Origin: Fuerstiella sp.
GTDB lineage: Bacteria > Planctomycetota > Planctomycetia > Planctomycetales > Planctomycetaceae
Assembly: GCA_022843805.1 (NCBI GenBank)
Contig: JALHMY010000096.1
Coordinates: forward strand, 1,285 to 37,535
Direction: 5' to 3'
DNA: 36,251 nucleotides
The notes under the pieces are model-generated. The model was not told where the DNA came from. It worked only from the letters and a program-made list of their open reading frames with translations, and did no database searches. Made by a program: the position numbers and the translations under genes. Shown here one piece after another: positions 1 to 8,412 of this stretch. Numbering within the stretch: position 1 is the first letter of the stretch; the number at the start of each line of letters is the position of its first letter.

Positions 1-331
1 TCGCAATTTTTTGCTCCTGGGAAACGATGGGCGTTCTCGCGAAACGAGGGGGCGTTCGATGTTGATGTGCGTCCACGGCTCGGCAGGAGCCTCGCCCTCC
101 CGCCGAGCCGATCACTCGCAATTTTTTGCTCCTGGGAAACGATGGGCGTTCTCGCGAAACGAGGGGGCGTTCGATGTTGATGTGCGTCCACGGCTCGGCA
201 GGAGCCTCGCCCTCCCGCCGAGCCGATCACTCGCGATCTTTTGCTCCCGGGAAACAATGGGCGTTCCCGTAGAACGAGGGGGCGTTCGATGGTGATGTGC
301 GTCCACGGCTCGGCGGGAGCCTCGCCCTCCC
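1..331. repeat. 115-bp tandem repeat, three copies (last one diverged)
   Basis: Copies start at 1, 116 and 231, a period of exactly 115 bases. Copies 1 and 2 are almost identical. Copy 3 differs at many sites and breaks off near 331, just before the stop of the DapA-family gene. Copies 1 and 2 each hold a long hairpin: the arms cggctcggc (76-84) and gccgagccg (102-110) pair perfectly, and the stem continues inward with one A-C mismatch around a seven-base loop. The same hairpin recurs at 191-199/217-225. Copy 3 has lost the right arm. The array probably continues left of the window, because copy 1 starts at base 1. No gene is supported inside it; reading frames that cross it only repeat the unit. 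Confidence 0.9.
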
Positions 332-353
332 GGGTGATGTATTGCGATTCCTG

Positions 354-1310
354 TCAGACCGACGCTTTCGCGCCGGGCCAGTTGCTCCACCAGTTGCGAA
401 ACAGTTTCCACTGAGTGCGGATGAATTCCTGCTGGCTGGGGCTGAGGCAATCTTCGGCGTTGAAGTGGTAAGCGTATTCGGGACACCCTTCAAGCACCAG
501 CAGATACTTGTAGTAGAGCACCAGATCAGGGCCTTCGTCATACGTTGACAGTACGATCAGTGCCTCATTCAGTTCCTGGGCGAGTCGGCGGGATTCTGAA
601 CATCCGGCGGCTGCTTTTTCACAAAGTTCGATCAGCCGAAGGACTTCTTTGGGCAATGCGTTTCCGACTCCTGTAATCGCACCCACAGCGCCGCAGTGCA
701 CGAAGCCGTGATAAACCTGAGTGTCAACGCCGACCATCAGGGTCAGATTCGGGTCGCGGCTTGTAATATGTTCGGCTGCGTAGCTGAGAGACGCGGCTCC
801 GCCAAATTCTTTGAAGCCTACAAGGTTGGAGAATTCCCGCTGCAGATCAAAGAACAGCTCGGCTCGGGTTTCGAATCCATAATACGGGCTGTTGTAAATT
901 ACGGCCGGCAAACTGCTGGCGGCTTTGAGTACTCCTGCGAAGTGATGACGCTGAGCGGCTGCCGACGTGCCACGTGAGAGCAGTCGCGGGATTACCATAA
1001 GGCCAGCCGCACCGACCTGCTGTGCATGTGCCGCGTGCGCTGCGGCAAGTTTCGGATTTTGGGCGCCGGTTCCGACAACAACCGGTATTCCAGCCCGGAC
1101 AAGTCTCTGCACACCTTCCTGTCGCTGCTGGTCAGTCAGCAGAGGCCAGTCGCCCATGGATCCACAATAGACGACAGCTCGCATGCCAGCACGAATCAGC
1201 TCCGTCGCCTTTGCGACGAGCGCATCGAAGTCCGGTTTTCCGTCCGGAGAACAGGGCGTCATTAGGGCGGGAATGCATCCCCGGAACACATTGGTTTCAG
1301 ATGGCATCAT
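354..1310 (-). CDS. DapA/N-acetylneuraminate-lyase family aldolase
   Basis: A 318-residue class I (Schiff-base) aldolase or dehydratase of the dihydrodipicolinate synthase/NAL family; these are cytosolic TIM barrels acting on pyruvate-type keto acids. Numbering here counts a TTG codon at 1313 as residue 1. The substrate-binding loop is GSMGDWPLLT (51-60), where DapA has a GTTGE-type loop. The catalytic tyrosine is in YNSPYYG (Tyr140) and the Schiff-base lysine in VGFKEF (Lys168). The loop differs from true DapA, so lysine biosynthesis is unlikely; the substrate is unknown. Two ATG codons follow the TTG, and I start at the first ATG (1310). No clear Shine-Dalgarno sequence is visible. It lies 109 bases after lhgO on the same strand, so the pair may be co-transcribed in catabolism of hydroxy or keto acids (inference). 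Confidence 0.85.
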   Translation of the reverse strand: MMPSETNVFRGCIPALMTPCSPDGKPDFDALVAKATELIRAGMRAVVYCGSMGDWPLLTDQQRQEGVQRLVRAGIPVVVGTGAQNPKLAAAHAAHAQQVGAAGLMVIPRLLSRGTSAAAQRHHFAGVLKAASSLPAVIYNSPYYGFETRAELFFDLQREFSNLVGFKEFGGAASLSYAAEHITSRDPNLTLMVGVDTQVYHGFVHCGAVGAITGVGNALPKEVLRLIELCEKAAAGCSESRRLAQELNEALIVLSTYDEGPDLVLYYKYLLVLEGCPEYAYHFNAEDCLSPSQQEFIRTQWKLFRNWWSNWPGAKASV

Positions 1311-1418
1311 CAAATCCAGTCGAGTGTGTCAGAAGGACAGGGAACTACAAAAGACGGAGTTTAGGACTGAAAGCGGGGAGTCATCGCATCAGAGCTGTCA
1401 GACCTGTTGTGCAGGCCT

Positions 1419-2633
1419 TTAACTGTTCAGAAGCAGTTTTTCGGCCACGAGTTTTCCAATATTTAAGGACGCAGTTGCAGCGGGTGAAGGAGCATTACAG
1501 ACGTTAAGCACTCGCTCATGTCTGACGATGAGGAAGTCGTCGACCAGTTTTCCATCGATCCCAAGGGCCTGCGCACGAACGCCGGCCGGAGCGGGATCGA
1601 TATGCTCAGAGCGAATTTCCGGAACGAGGTGCTGAAGTGATCGGACAAACGCCTGCCGGGAAAGAGATCGCCACATTTCGGTGAGCCCCATTTTCCAGTA
1701 GCGCGCAGCCATTCTCAGAAAACCCGGATAGGTCAGCGATTCAAACAGATCGCGCGGGCTGATAACGCCCCAGTGGTAACCTTCGCGAGCCAGTGCCAGT
1801 ACGGCATTCGGTCCGCATTCGACTCCGCCGTGGATCATTCGAGTGAAGTGCACTCCGAGGAAGGGGAATCGAGTGTCAGGTACGGGATAGATCAGTGTCT
1901 GGCAGAAGTGTTCGGCGGCTGGCTTTAGAACATAGTACTCACCGCGAAACGGAACGATTCGTTCACGCAGTGGCTGTCCGCTGAGTCGGGCAATACGATC
2001 GCTGAACAGTCCTGTACAGTTCACTGCCTGCTGAGCTTCAAAATTGCCGGCCGTTGTTTGGACGGCAACACAATCTGTTGACTGACGGATTGCGGTGATT
2101 CTGGCGCCATAGGTGATTTGGCCACCTGCAGCGGTAATCAGTTCGCCCAGTCGCTGGCAGACCCCTGGATAGTCGACGATTCCGGCTTCAGGAACATGGA
2201 TTGCCTGTATTCCGGCGCAATGGGGTTCAAGTTCCAGCAGTCTGGGCCGATCAATAATTTCGCAGAGCACACCGTTCTGCTGACCGCGTTCATAAATTGA
2301 CTTGAGCGACGGAAGCTGTTCGGTGGATGTGGCAACAATGACTTTTCCCGTCCGCTTCCATGCCACACCATGCTCCGAGCAGAACTGCTCAAGCGCCAGT
2401 TTTCCATCGCGGCAGTTCTGAGCTCGCAGGGAGCCCGGTTTGTAATAGATTCCCGAATGGATTACCCCGGAGTTTCTTCCGGTCTGATGGGCAGCCAGGG
2501 TCTGTTCCTTTTCGAGCAGGCGCAGCCGCAGACCGGGTCGCTTCTGCAGCAGTTGCCAGGCTGTTGCCAGCCCGACAATCCCGCCGCCCATCACGATGAC
2601 ATCTTCTCGACGACTAGCCCCTGAATCCGGCAT
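1419..2633 (-). CDS. lhgO: L-2-hydroxyglutarate oxidase (FAD-dependent)
   Basis: A 404-residue FAD oxidoreductase of the DAO superfamily. It would oxidise L-2-hydroxyglutarate to 2-oxoglutarate, passing electrons to oxygen or the quinone pool. The FAD-binding GGGIVG is at residues 16-21. The stretch RNSGVIHSGIYYKPGS (53-68) is highly characteristic of LhgO/L2HGDH proteins and separates them from glycine or glycerol-3-phosphate oxidases. Length matches the family (about 400). The ATG start is clear. It sits 50 bases after hemQ and upstream of the DapA-family gene on the same strand. Its physiological role is removal of the metabolic by-product L-2-hydroxyglutarate or part of lysine/glutarate catabolism; nothing here decides between them. 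Confidence 0.9.
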   Translation of the reverse strand: MPDSGASRREDVIVMGGGIVGLATAWQLLQKRPGLRLRLLEKEQTLAAHQTGRNSGVIHSGIYYKPGSLRAQNCRDGKLALEQFCSEHGVAWKRTGKVIVATSTEQLPSLKSIYERGQQNGVLCEIIDRPRLLELEPHCAGIQAIHVPEAGIVDYPGVCQRLGELITAAGGQITYGARITAIRQSTDCVAVQTTAGNFEAQQAVNCTGLFSDRIARLSGQPLRERIVPFRGEYYVLKPAAEHFCQTLIYPVPDTRFPFLGVHFTRMIHGGVECGPNAVLALAREGYHWGVISPRDLFESLTYPGFLRMAARYWKMGLTEMWRSLSRQAFVRSLQHLVPEIRSEHIDPAPAGVRAQALGIDGKLVDDFLIVRHERVLNVCNAPSPAATASLNIGKLVAEKLLLNS

Positions 2634-2683
2634 TCAAATCTGCTCGATGCTGCGTAATTTTATCATTTAAATCTTTATTCACA

Positions 2684-3526
2684 TCAGACACGAAGATGTT
2701 CGAAAGCTTCTTTGGCCCCCATGATATAACTGACGTAAAATGGACCAAATTCCGCATATCCGGCTGAGGCTCGGTCGAAACGCATCTGGTAAACGATTTC
2801 CTTGATATGTTCGGGTGCCCTGCCCCAAAGCGTTACTCCCCATTCCCAGTCGTCAAAGCCCGTTGAGGCGGTAATCAGCTGGGAGACTCGCCCGGCAAAC
2901 TTAATCCCGGACGTTGCATGTTCGGCCATCATTTCACTACGAACGCTGAAGGGTTCGAGGAACCAGTTTGCCGCCGGATTTCGCGATTTATTCATTGGAT
3001 AAAAGGTCATCACCGGAAACGGGGGAAATTCCGGATAAAGCCGCTGCTGATTCATGGCCGGCAGCCGCTGTTTGTAGGCATTCAGTTTGGCCTGGAAGGC
3101 CGGGTCTTCAGGTGTCGAGCCTTCTCGCTGGAGTCGTTCGGCGTATTGTTCGACCGTCGGAACGTATTCGCTGACTTCGGTAATGGAAACGAACGAATAC
3201 GACGGGATAAGCACTGTTCCGAGGCGACTGGCCCGAATTCGCTGAGTAACAGCATCAATTTTCAGAGGATCTGCGTCCATCATCATCAGTCCCAGATCGG
3301 CCCGATGCCCGGTCGCAACTGAGGTTTGAATTCGGGCAGGGACGTAATCACCCTGAGGATTCAGGATTTCGATCACTTCGGCACGGCCCATGGCCCGATC
3401 GGTCGGATCAAGAGCCATCAGCGCTTTCTGGTCGACTTTGTAATAAATGTGCAAACAGTGCCATCCTTCCGACATACAGACGGTTGGTTCAGGCAGCGCG
3501 GCAGAATGTCCGGTTGGTCGATTCAC
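2684..3526 (-). CDS. hemQ: Coproheme decarboxylase HemQ/ChdC (chlorite dismutase family)
   Basis: A 280-residue protein that would perform the last step of the coproporphyrin-dependent heme pathway: two peroxide-dependent decarboxylations of coproheme to heme b. The proximal heme-ligand histidine fits MAEHATSG (His203). The catalytic tyrosine of HemQ proteins lies in a YPMxK motif, seen here as FYPMNKSR (Tyr176). That tyrosine argues for decarboxylase rather than chlorite dismutase. The start is GTG at 3526 with GGAAAG eight bases upstream; an in-frame ATG at 3475 is the alternative, but it has no ribosome-binding site. The gene is 165 bases after the ECF sigma gene and 50 before lhgO, all on the minus strand. 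No other heme gene is in the window. Confidence 0.9.
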   Translation of the reverse strand: MNRPTGHSAALPEPTVCMSEGWHCLHIYYKVDQKALMALDPTDRAMGRAEVIEILNPQGDYVPARIQTSVATGHRADLGLMMMDADPLKIDAVTQRIRASRLGTVLIPSYSFVSITEVSEYVPTVEQYAERLQREGSTPEDPAFQAKLNAYKQRLPAMNQQRLYPEFPPFPVMTFYPMNKSRNPAANWFLEPFSVRSEMMAEHATSGIKFAGRVSQLITASTGFDDWEWGVTLWGRAPEHIKEIVYQMRFDRASAGYAEFGPFYVSYIMGAKEAFEHLRV

Positions 3527-3691
3527 AACAATCGCTTTCCAGTCAGAGGCCCGACGAAGTCGCCCGGTTTGTCAGGCGGGGCCTGAATTTGGCCAGAATG
3601 AGTAGAACAAATTCTCTGTTCAGACGACCCGGACACTATAAACCTCAGCAGGCACTTTTCCAATTCAACATCCGCATTGCTCACGGCATTA

Positions 3692-4324
3692 TCATTCTGA
3701 CATAAAACCTGGGATTGCTGTGAGCACCGTTTTGAGCCTTGAAAGTGCACGAATGTAGCGATCACTGGCCGCCTGTTCGGAAATACCGAGGATTTGAGCG
3801 GTTTCACGATTGGTGAGTTGTTCGAAATGGCGGAGAGCGAGAACTTCCCGATCGATTTCATTCATCGATTCGAGGGCGGTTCGCAGGGTTGCGGACAGTT
3901 CATCTCGAAGAGCTGCCTGGCTGGGGGATGTCAGATGGCCGAGCAGATGGTGAGAGAGGGAAAACGACGTGGATGATGAAGCCCATCCGCCGCTGATGGA
4001 AAATTCGGCTGCAGCATTTCGTTTTTGGGTACCCAGGTGGCGGCGATGGATATCGATGAGGGTCTGCGAAGTAATCAGCCGAAACCAGACGAAGATAGAA
4101 CGGGATGCGTCAGTCAGAAAATGGTCGATTCTTTGTACGACGGAAAGCCACGCTTCCTGGATCACATCATCGGCGTCGACTCTGCCGTGCAGCCGGGGAT
4201 CCATTCGGAAATTGACCATACGCCACAGACGATCTCTGTGCTGAGAAAACAGCTCCGCCAGGGCGTTATGATCGCCCTGCACGACACGATCGACGAGTGC
4301 GGATTCTTCGCTGTGATGAGTCAA
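3692..4324 (-). CDS. ECF-type RNA polymerase sigma factor (planctomycete group)
   Basis: About 210 residues. Region 2 is seen in VDADDVIQEAWLSVVQRI, where sigma-70 proteins bind core polymerase and melt the -10. Region 4 is a helix-turn-helix in LTNRETAQILGISEQAASD followed by YIRALSRLK. The linker is poorly conserved and serine-rich. The frame stays open upstream to a TTG at 4477, but that codon lies inside the 114-bp repeat element and the extra N-terminus resembles nothing. I therefore choose the TTG at 4324, preceded by GGGG eight bases upstream; the start is uncertain. No anti-sigma factor gene is adjacent, so control of its activity is not visible. The regulon cannot be inferred, though hemQ is the next gene downstream. 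Confidence 0.85.
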   Translation of the reverse strand: MTHHSEESALVDRVVQGDHNALAELFSQHRDRLWRMVNFRMDPRLHGRVDADDVIQEAWLSVVQRIDHFLTDASRSIFVWFRLITSQTLIDIHRRHLGTQKRNAAAEFSISGGWASSSTSFSLSHHLLGHLTSPSQAALRDELSATLRTALESMNEIDREVLALRHFEQLTNRETAQILGISEQAASDRYIRALSRLKTVLTAIPGFMSE

Positions 4325-4474
4325 AGGGAGTACCCCGGTGCTTTTTTTCCGGATCGATTTTGACGAATGCCCGTTCGACAGTTTAGCACCTCGAAATGCA
4401 TGACTGAACTGACAGCCGGTCGCCGCAACATTGGAATCGTGGAAACCGTCTCGGCAGACCGCCGGGCGAGGCCT

Positions 4475-4588
4475 CAATGACTTGGACTTAAAGTCGCCTT
4501 TCGCTCCGCGAAAGCAGCGTTTTCACGTTCTTTCGCGGAGCGAAAGACGACTATGGAAGTCCGCAGGATGCTTAAGCCAACGGCATTG
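4475..4588. repeat. 114-bp palindromic MITE-like element, copy 1
   Basis: The element starts caatg and ends cattg. Its outer ends are imperfect inverted repeats (about 12 of 16 bases). The core is a near-perfect 22-base inverted repeat: 4493-4514 pairs with 4530-4551, with one difference and a 15-base spacer. The same 114-bp sequence recurs in inverse orientation at 19274-19387, with about 15 differences counted by eye. It has no coding capacity. I see no clear target-site duplication. It lies upstream of the sigma factor gene and may influence its leader; the ends define it as a discrete mobile-type repeat. Confidence 0.8.
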
Positions 4589-4792
4589 AGGACGAGGCCG
4601 CCGGGTATTCCTCAACATTTCTCCCGCGAATTTGTCTCTGCGGACGTAAACCAGCTGTCGCGATTACGACGTTGCAAAAGTCCGGATTTGGCAAAAGATC
4701 GGGAAAGATATTCGCAAATTGTTGCTGATACGGAAATTCTGCTGTGAAATGCGTGTCATAACGATCGATTCCTCCTGCCAAACGACAGATCT
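4589..4792. other. Intergenic remainder upstream of the membrane protein gene
   Basis: Together with the element at 4475-4588 this fills the gap between the divergent sigma factor and membrane protein genes. I see no convincing ORF, RNA gene or terminator. It must contain the promoter of the 4793 gene, but no strong -35/-10 pair is obvious. Confidence 0.4.
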
Positions 4793-7222
4793 GTGAAATT
4801 GCTGCTCCACCACCATCGTTTTACCCTGTTTCTGCTTTTCGCCGGTATTTTTACCGTCGGTTTGACAGAGGTGCCTGGTCTTTCTGATGTCGCCAGCGGG
4901 GCTGAATTCACATCGGTTCGCCTGGCTTTTCGAGGACAGGGACGGGTTGGTCATGCATTGCCTGTCATCGTGGAAGCGTCTGGCCTGGAGGTCGGACGGA
5001 ATGTACAGTTGCAGGTACGCGGTCCGGATCCCCGCGGGAATTTGGTGACAGACCTGATTTCAGCAGGAAGATCGGACGGAAACGGAGCGATTCGTCTGGA
5101 AGGCACGTTTCGCGTGGGTCGGCTGGACGGTCAGCTGCAGATCTCGTTGGTGGATGCTGAATCAAAAACGGTTCTTGCCGATCGCGGTGTACCGATTTCC
5201 CGCCGTGAGCTGACTGATTCGTCCGAACCCTTAAAGGATTCTGCCGGCCAGGCTGACGATGACGTCAGTCTGAAAATGCTGCTGCATACATCTCAGTGCC
5301 TGCTGACTGTCGGATCGCCAGCCGGGGTCAGTGAGATGGAGCAGGCGATACAGAGACAGTCGGGCCGTGATATTCGGTTTACGGTGTTGCGTGTTCCGTC
5401 AGTCAGGGATCTGCCAGTCTCCCCGGATGCGCTGGAGAGCGTGGACTGGTTGTTGCTGACTGATGACTTTTCCTGCTCACAGGAGCAGGTTGTTCTGATT
5501 CGGGACTGGGTATCGACGGGTGGCAACCTTCTTGTCAGTTCGGGAGCGTCGGTGGCAACTCTGCTGGAGTCGCCGGTCGGCCGCTGGCTGCAGCCATACT
5601 TTGAAATTGCATCCACGCCTGGCAGCATCCGCGAACTCACCGTTCTGCAAAATTATGTGACGGGTGCAAAACAGCTTCAGACATTATCGCGGCCCGTGGC
5701 CATGTCGTATATCCGTTCGCCTCAGGTTCGTGTTGTCGTTAATTCTCTGGAAGGTCCTCTGGTTGGGAGGCGTGCCGTCGGTGGAGGCACAATAACCTTC
5801 GTTGCGCTTGATGTGAATCAGAGACCACTCAGTGGCTGGGCTTCGCTTGATAAGTTTTTTACCACGCTGGTTTATGATCGATCGATGGAGAGTGCTACTG
5901 TTGCCGTCCGGCAGGGGTCACGAATTTCGTCGTCGGGAATCAGTGATCTGTCGACACAGCTGGCAAATGCTCATGATGCTATTCCTGCCTCTGACCGCTG
6001 GTCTGCATGGCAGATTATGTCGTTCATTGCGATTTACCTGATTATTGTGGGACCACTGGATTATGTGCTGGTTGTGCATTTCCTTAAGACGCCGCACCTT
6101 ACATGGGTGACTTTTCCTGTTTTTGTGGGTCTGGGATGTGCATTTGCGTGGTGGCAGTATGACAGCAACTCACCGGCGATATCGCAGCGACAAATCCACC
6201 TGCTGGATGTTTCGTCCGTCAATGAAGGTCAGGTGCTTGTTGCTCGCAGCTGGACCAGCGTGTCCACTCAGGAGACTCGGCGTGCGGATGTCGACTCGGT
6301 CGCACTGGACGGATTCGTTCCGAAAGGTGTTGTGCCAGCAGCTCCGCGGCTTCACTGGGCGGGACGTGCCGAAGATGTCTACGGTGGCATGTATCGTGAA
6401 GGAGGTGCCGGGATTGGACGACAGTCCTATGTTCGGACCGAACTTTCCCCTGATGAGCCAGTCCGTTTGACAGGTGTGCCGATGCTGGCTGGCGGTTCTC
6501 AGGCTTTTTCTGCCTCCTCGATTCTGACTGTGCCGGGAGCACCGCTGGTGGAGTCGCAGCTGACCGTTTCCGGCTCGGGTTTGCTGGAAGGCGATGTGAT
6601 CACTCGATTTCCGTATGAGATTCGCAACTGGACCGTGCTGTTTGGATCGCGAGTCTATCAGCCATCATTGACGGCGACCGACGAAGAACGAATCATTCAT
6701 CCCGGACAGACGTGGAATCGTCGTGAAAGTTTTGTCCGCGCTTCAGATCTGAAATCATGGCTGAATGGAACCCGGATAATACAGACTGGAAAGCTTGGAA
6801 AGAATGGCGTCAGGGCGGACTCGATTCAGGTAACGACTCCGTATAATCCACGTGGCACCGACCCGCTGGATATTTTTACAATGGCGTCGATGTACGAATT
6901 TGCCGGCGGTCATGCATTTGTCGGGCTCAGCAATGACAGCCTGAGGCATCTGGAAGTCAGCGAAACGATTCGCCTGAATTCCGCGCTGCTCATGGGAGTC
7001 ATTGAACCACCGCTCGCTGATTTCCGCATTGATGGCCAGTCGCTCGCCCCCATCGCAACTCAGACCGTTATTCGTGTTCTACTGCCGGTGGTTCGACTGA
7101 GAGCAGCACCAGCCGCCGACACACGGATCGACAACAACTCACCAGCACCTGACGAGGTGCCTACAGAAGAAAAAACGCAGGAATCCGGAGCGGCCTCCGC
7201 GCCGGCTGTGACCAAGCCATGA
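4793..7222 (+). CDS. Large membrane-anchored protein coupled to an ABC ATPase
   Basis: An 809-residue protein with an N-terminal hydrophobic signal or anchor (about residues 8-25, FTLFLLFAGIFTVGL). A beta-rich domain follows. Next is a Rossmann/glutamine-amidotransferase-like segment (about 221-252) with LLLTDDF and DWVSTGGNLLVSSG, reminiscent of GldG/DUF4350-type proteins. Two transmembrane helices lie at about 407-432 (containing IVGPLDYVLV) and 436-456. A long extracytoplasmic domain and a Pro/Glu/Ala-rich tail complete it. The GPLxY motif between paired helices recurs in membrane proteins found beside ABC-2 systems (my recollection of the family). The start is GTG; no better start exists. 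The stop overlaps the ABC ATPase start (ATGA), so the two are co-translated. It is probably a partner of the ATPase in envelope transport; substrate unknown. Confidence 0.75.
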   Translation: MKLLLHHHRFTLFLLFAGIFTVGLTEVPGLSDVASGAEFTSVRLAFRGQGRVGHALPVIVEASGLEVGRNVQLQVRGPDPRGNLVTDLISAGRSDGNGAIRLEGTFRVGRLDGQLQISLVDAESKTVLADRGVPISRRELTDSSEPLKDSAGQADDDVSLKMLLHTSQCLLTVGSPAGVSEMEQAIQRQSGRDIRFTVLRVPSVRDLPVSPDALESVDWLLLTDDFSCSQEQVVLIRDWVSTGGNLLVSSGASVATLLESPVGRWLQPYFEIASTPGSIRELTVLQNYVTGAKQLQTLSRPVAMSYIRSPQVRVVVNSLEGPLVGRRAVGGGTITFVALDVNQRPLSGWASLDKFFTTLVYDRSMESATVAVRQGSRISSSGISDLSTQLANAHDAIPASDRWSAWQIMSFIAIYLIIVGPLDYVLVVHFLKTPHLTWVTFPVFVGLGCAFAWWQYDSNSPAISQRQIHLLDVSSVNEGQVLVARSWTSVSTQETRRADVDSVALDGFVPKGVVPAAPRLHWAGRAEDVYGGMYREGGAGIGRQSYVRTELSPDEPVRLTGVPMLAGGSQAFSASSILTVPGAPLVESQLTVSGSGLLEGDVITRFPYEIRNWTVLFGSRVYQPSLTATDEERIIHPGQTWNRRESFVRASDLKSWLNGTRIIQTGKLGKNGVRADSIQVTTPYNPRGTDPLDIFTMASMYEFAGGHAFVGLSNDSLRHLEVSETIRLNSALLMGVIEPPLADFRIDGQSLAPIATQTVIRVLLPVVRLRAAPAADTRIDNNSPAPDEVPTEEKTQESGAASAPAVTKP

Positions 7223-8148
7223 TTGAAACCAGAAATCTTACGAAGCGTTACGGTAACCTGATTGCAGCCAACGACATTAATCTCAAGCTGCAGGAAGGCG
7301 ATGTCTTTGGGTTTATCGGCCCCAACGGCTCCGGCAAAACCACGACCATGCGGATGATCGCAACTTTGCTGAATCCCGATCATGGGGAAGCCTATGTGTG
7401 CGGGAAGTCCATCTACACCGAACAGACCGAGATTCGCCGACTCGTCGGATTCATGCCGGACTTCTTTGGTGTGTATGATGACATGACGGTGATTGAGTAC
7501 CTTGAATTCTTCGCAGCCTCTTATCGAATCAACGGACCGGCTCGCCGTCGTGTCTGCGAAGAGAAGCTTGAACTTGTCGATATGTCCTTCAAGCGGGACG
7601 CGATGGTCAATGAGCTTTCACGTGGCCAGACTCAGCGAATTGGTCTGGCAAGAACTCTGATTCACGATCCTCAGGTGCTGCTGCTGGATGAACCCGCCAG
7701 CGGACTCGACCCACGCGCGCGAATCGAAATTCGCAATCTTTTAAAGCGGCTGGGGGAGATGAAGAAGACGGTCATTGTCAGCAGTCATATTCTCCCTGAA
7801 CTCGCTGATGTGTGTACTCGTGTGGGTATGATCGAAAAAGGCCATATGATCGTCGATGGAGACGTTGCCGAGGTGATGCGAAAGGCTCGTCAGCGAATTC
7901 TGCTGAACATCGCCGTGAAGGCTCGAACCGACGATGCGGCCCGGCTGCTGGAACAGTGTGACAGTGTGGAGGCTGTGAAGATCGGGAAGAATCAGTTGCT
8001 TGAGGTGATGCTGAAGCCCCAGATCGAAGATTACAGTGATTTGCCAACCGCATTGGTTGAGGGCGGTTTTGCCGTCAAACTGTTCCGTGAAGAAGAAGTG
8101 AATCTGGAAACCGCATTCCTTCAGCTCACCAAAGGACTTGTTCAGTAG
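7219..8148 (+). CDS. ABC transporter ATP-binding protein (ABC-2 / drug-export type)
   Basis: A 309-residue single ATPase domain with a C-terminal extension of about 80 residues, as in ABC-2 exporters. Walker A is GPNGSGKT (34-41), the signature LSRGQ (133-137), Walker B VLLLDEP (153-159) and the switch histidine is His190 in SSH. The Q-loop reads VGFMPDFFG: the usual glutamine is replaced by Asp81. I recall such MPD Q-loops in a subgroup of ABC-2 ATPases. The ATG overlaps the previous stop by four bases, indicating translational coupling. An ABC-2 permease would be expected next, but the following gene is unrelated, so the membrane component is either the upstream protein or encoded elsewhere. 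Confidence 0.9.
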   Translation: MIETRNLTKRYGNLIAANDINLKLQEGDVFGFIGPNGSGKTTTMRMIATLLNPDHGEAYVCGKSIYTEQTEIRRLVGFMPDFFGVYDDMTVIEYLEFFAASYRINGPARRRVCEEKLELVDMSFKRDAMVNELSRGQTQRIGLARTLIHDPQVLLLDEPASGLDPRARIEIRNLLKRLGEMKKTVIVSSHILPELADVCTRVGMIEKGHMIVDGDVAEVMRKARQRILLNIAVKARTDDAARLLEQCDSVEAVKIGKNQLLEVMLKPQIEDYSDLPTALVEGGFAVKLFREEEVNLETAFLQLTKGLVQ

Positions 8149-8412
8149 ATCGTCTTTAGCAGGCGAATGCTGCCGCTGTGGACGGGCGAATTTCTGCGAA
8201 TCAGCTGGTCAGTCTGATGAATTGCTGTCTGCCCCGCCGTGGCTCGCCAAATCCCCGGGGGGCGGATATGCTGCCGCTACCGGGGTCTGGCACGGACGAT
8301 CCAATGCCCGAATGACAGAGTCCTGGGTCTAAGCAGTTCAGCAGATGCTGAAGCAAAGAATGATCAGAATGACTTGTCACGAATGCCCGGCTGAGTCAAC
8401 GCCGGGGATACC

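Noticed and set aside
1..331. CRISPR array
   Set aside because: Repeats are long, contiguous and without unique spacers. The same applies to the 185-bp and 12-bp arrays.
4325..4477. N-terminal extension of the sigma factor to a TTG at 4477
   Set aside because: The codon lies inside the 114-bp repeat element and the extra 51 residues match nothing typical of ECF factors.
8149..8412. Small 64-codon frame after the ABC ATPase as a missing permease
   Set aside because: Far too short, no membrane helices, and it overlaps the end of the ATPase gene.
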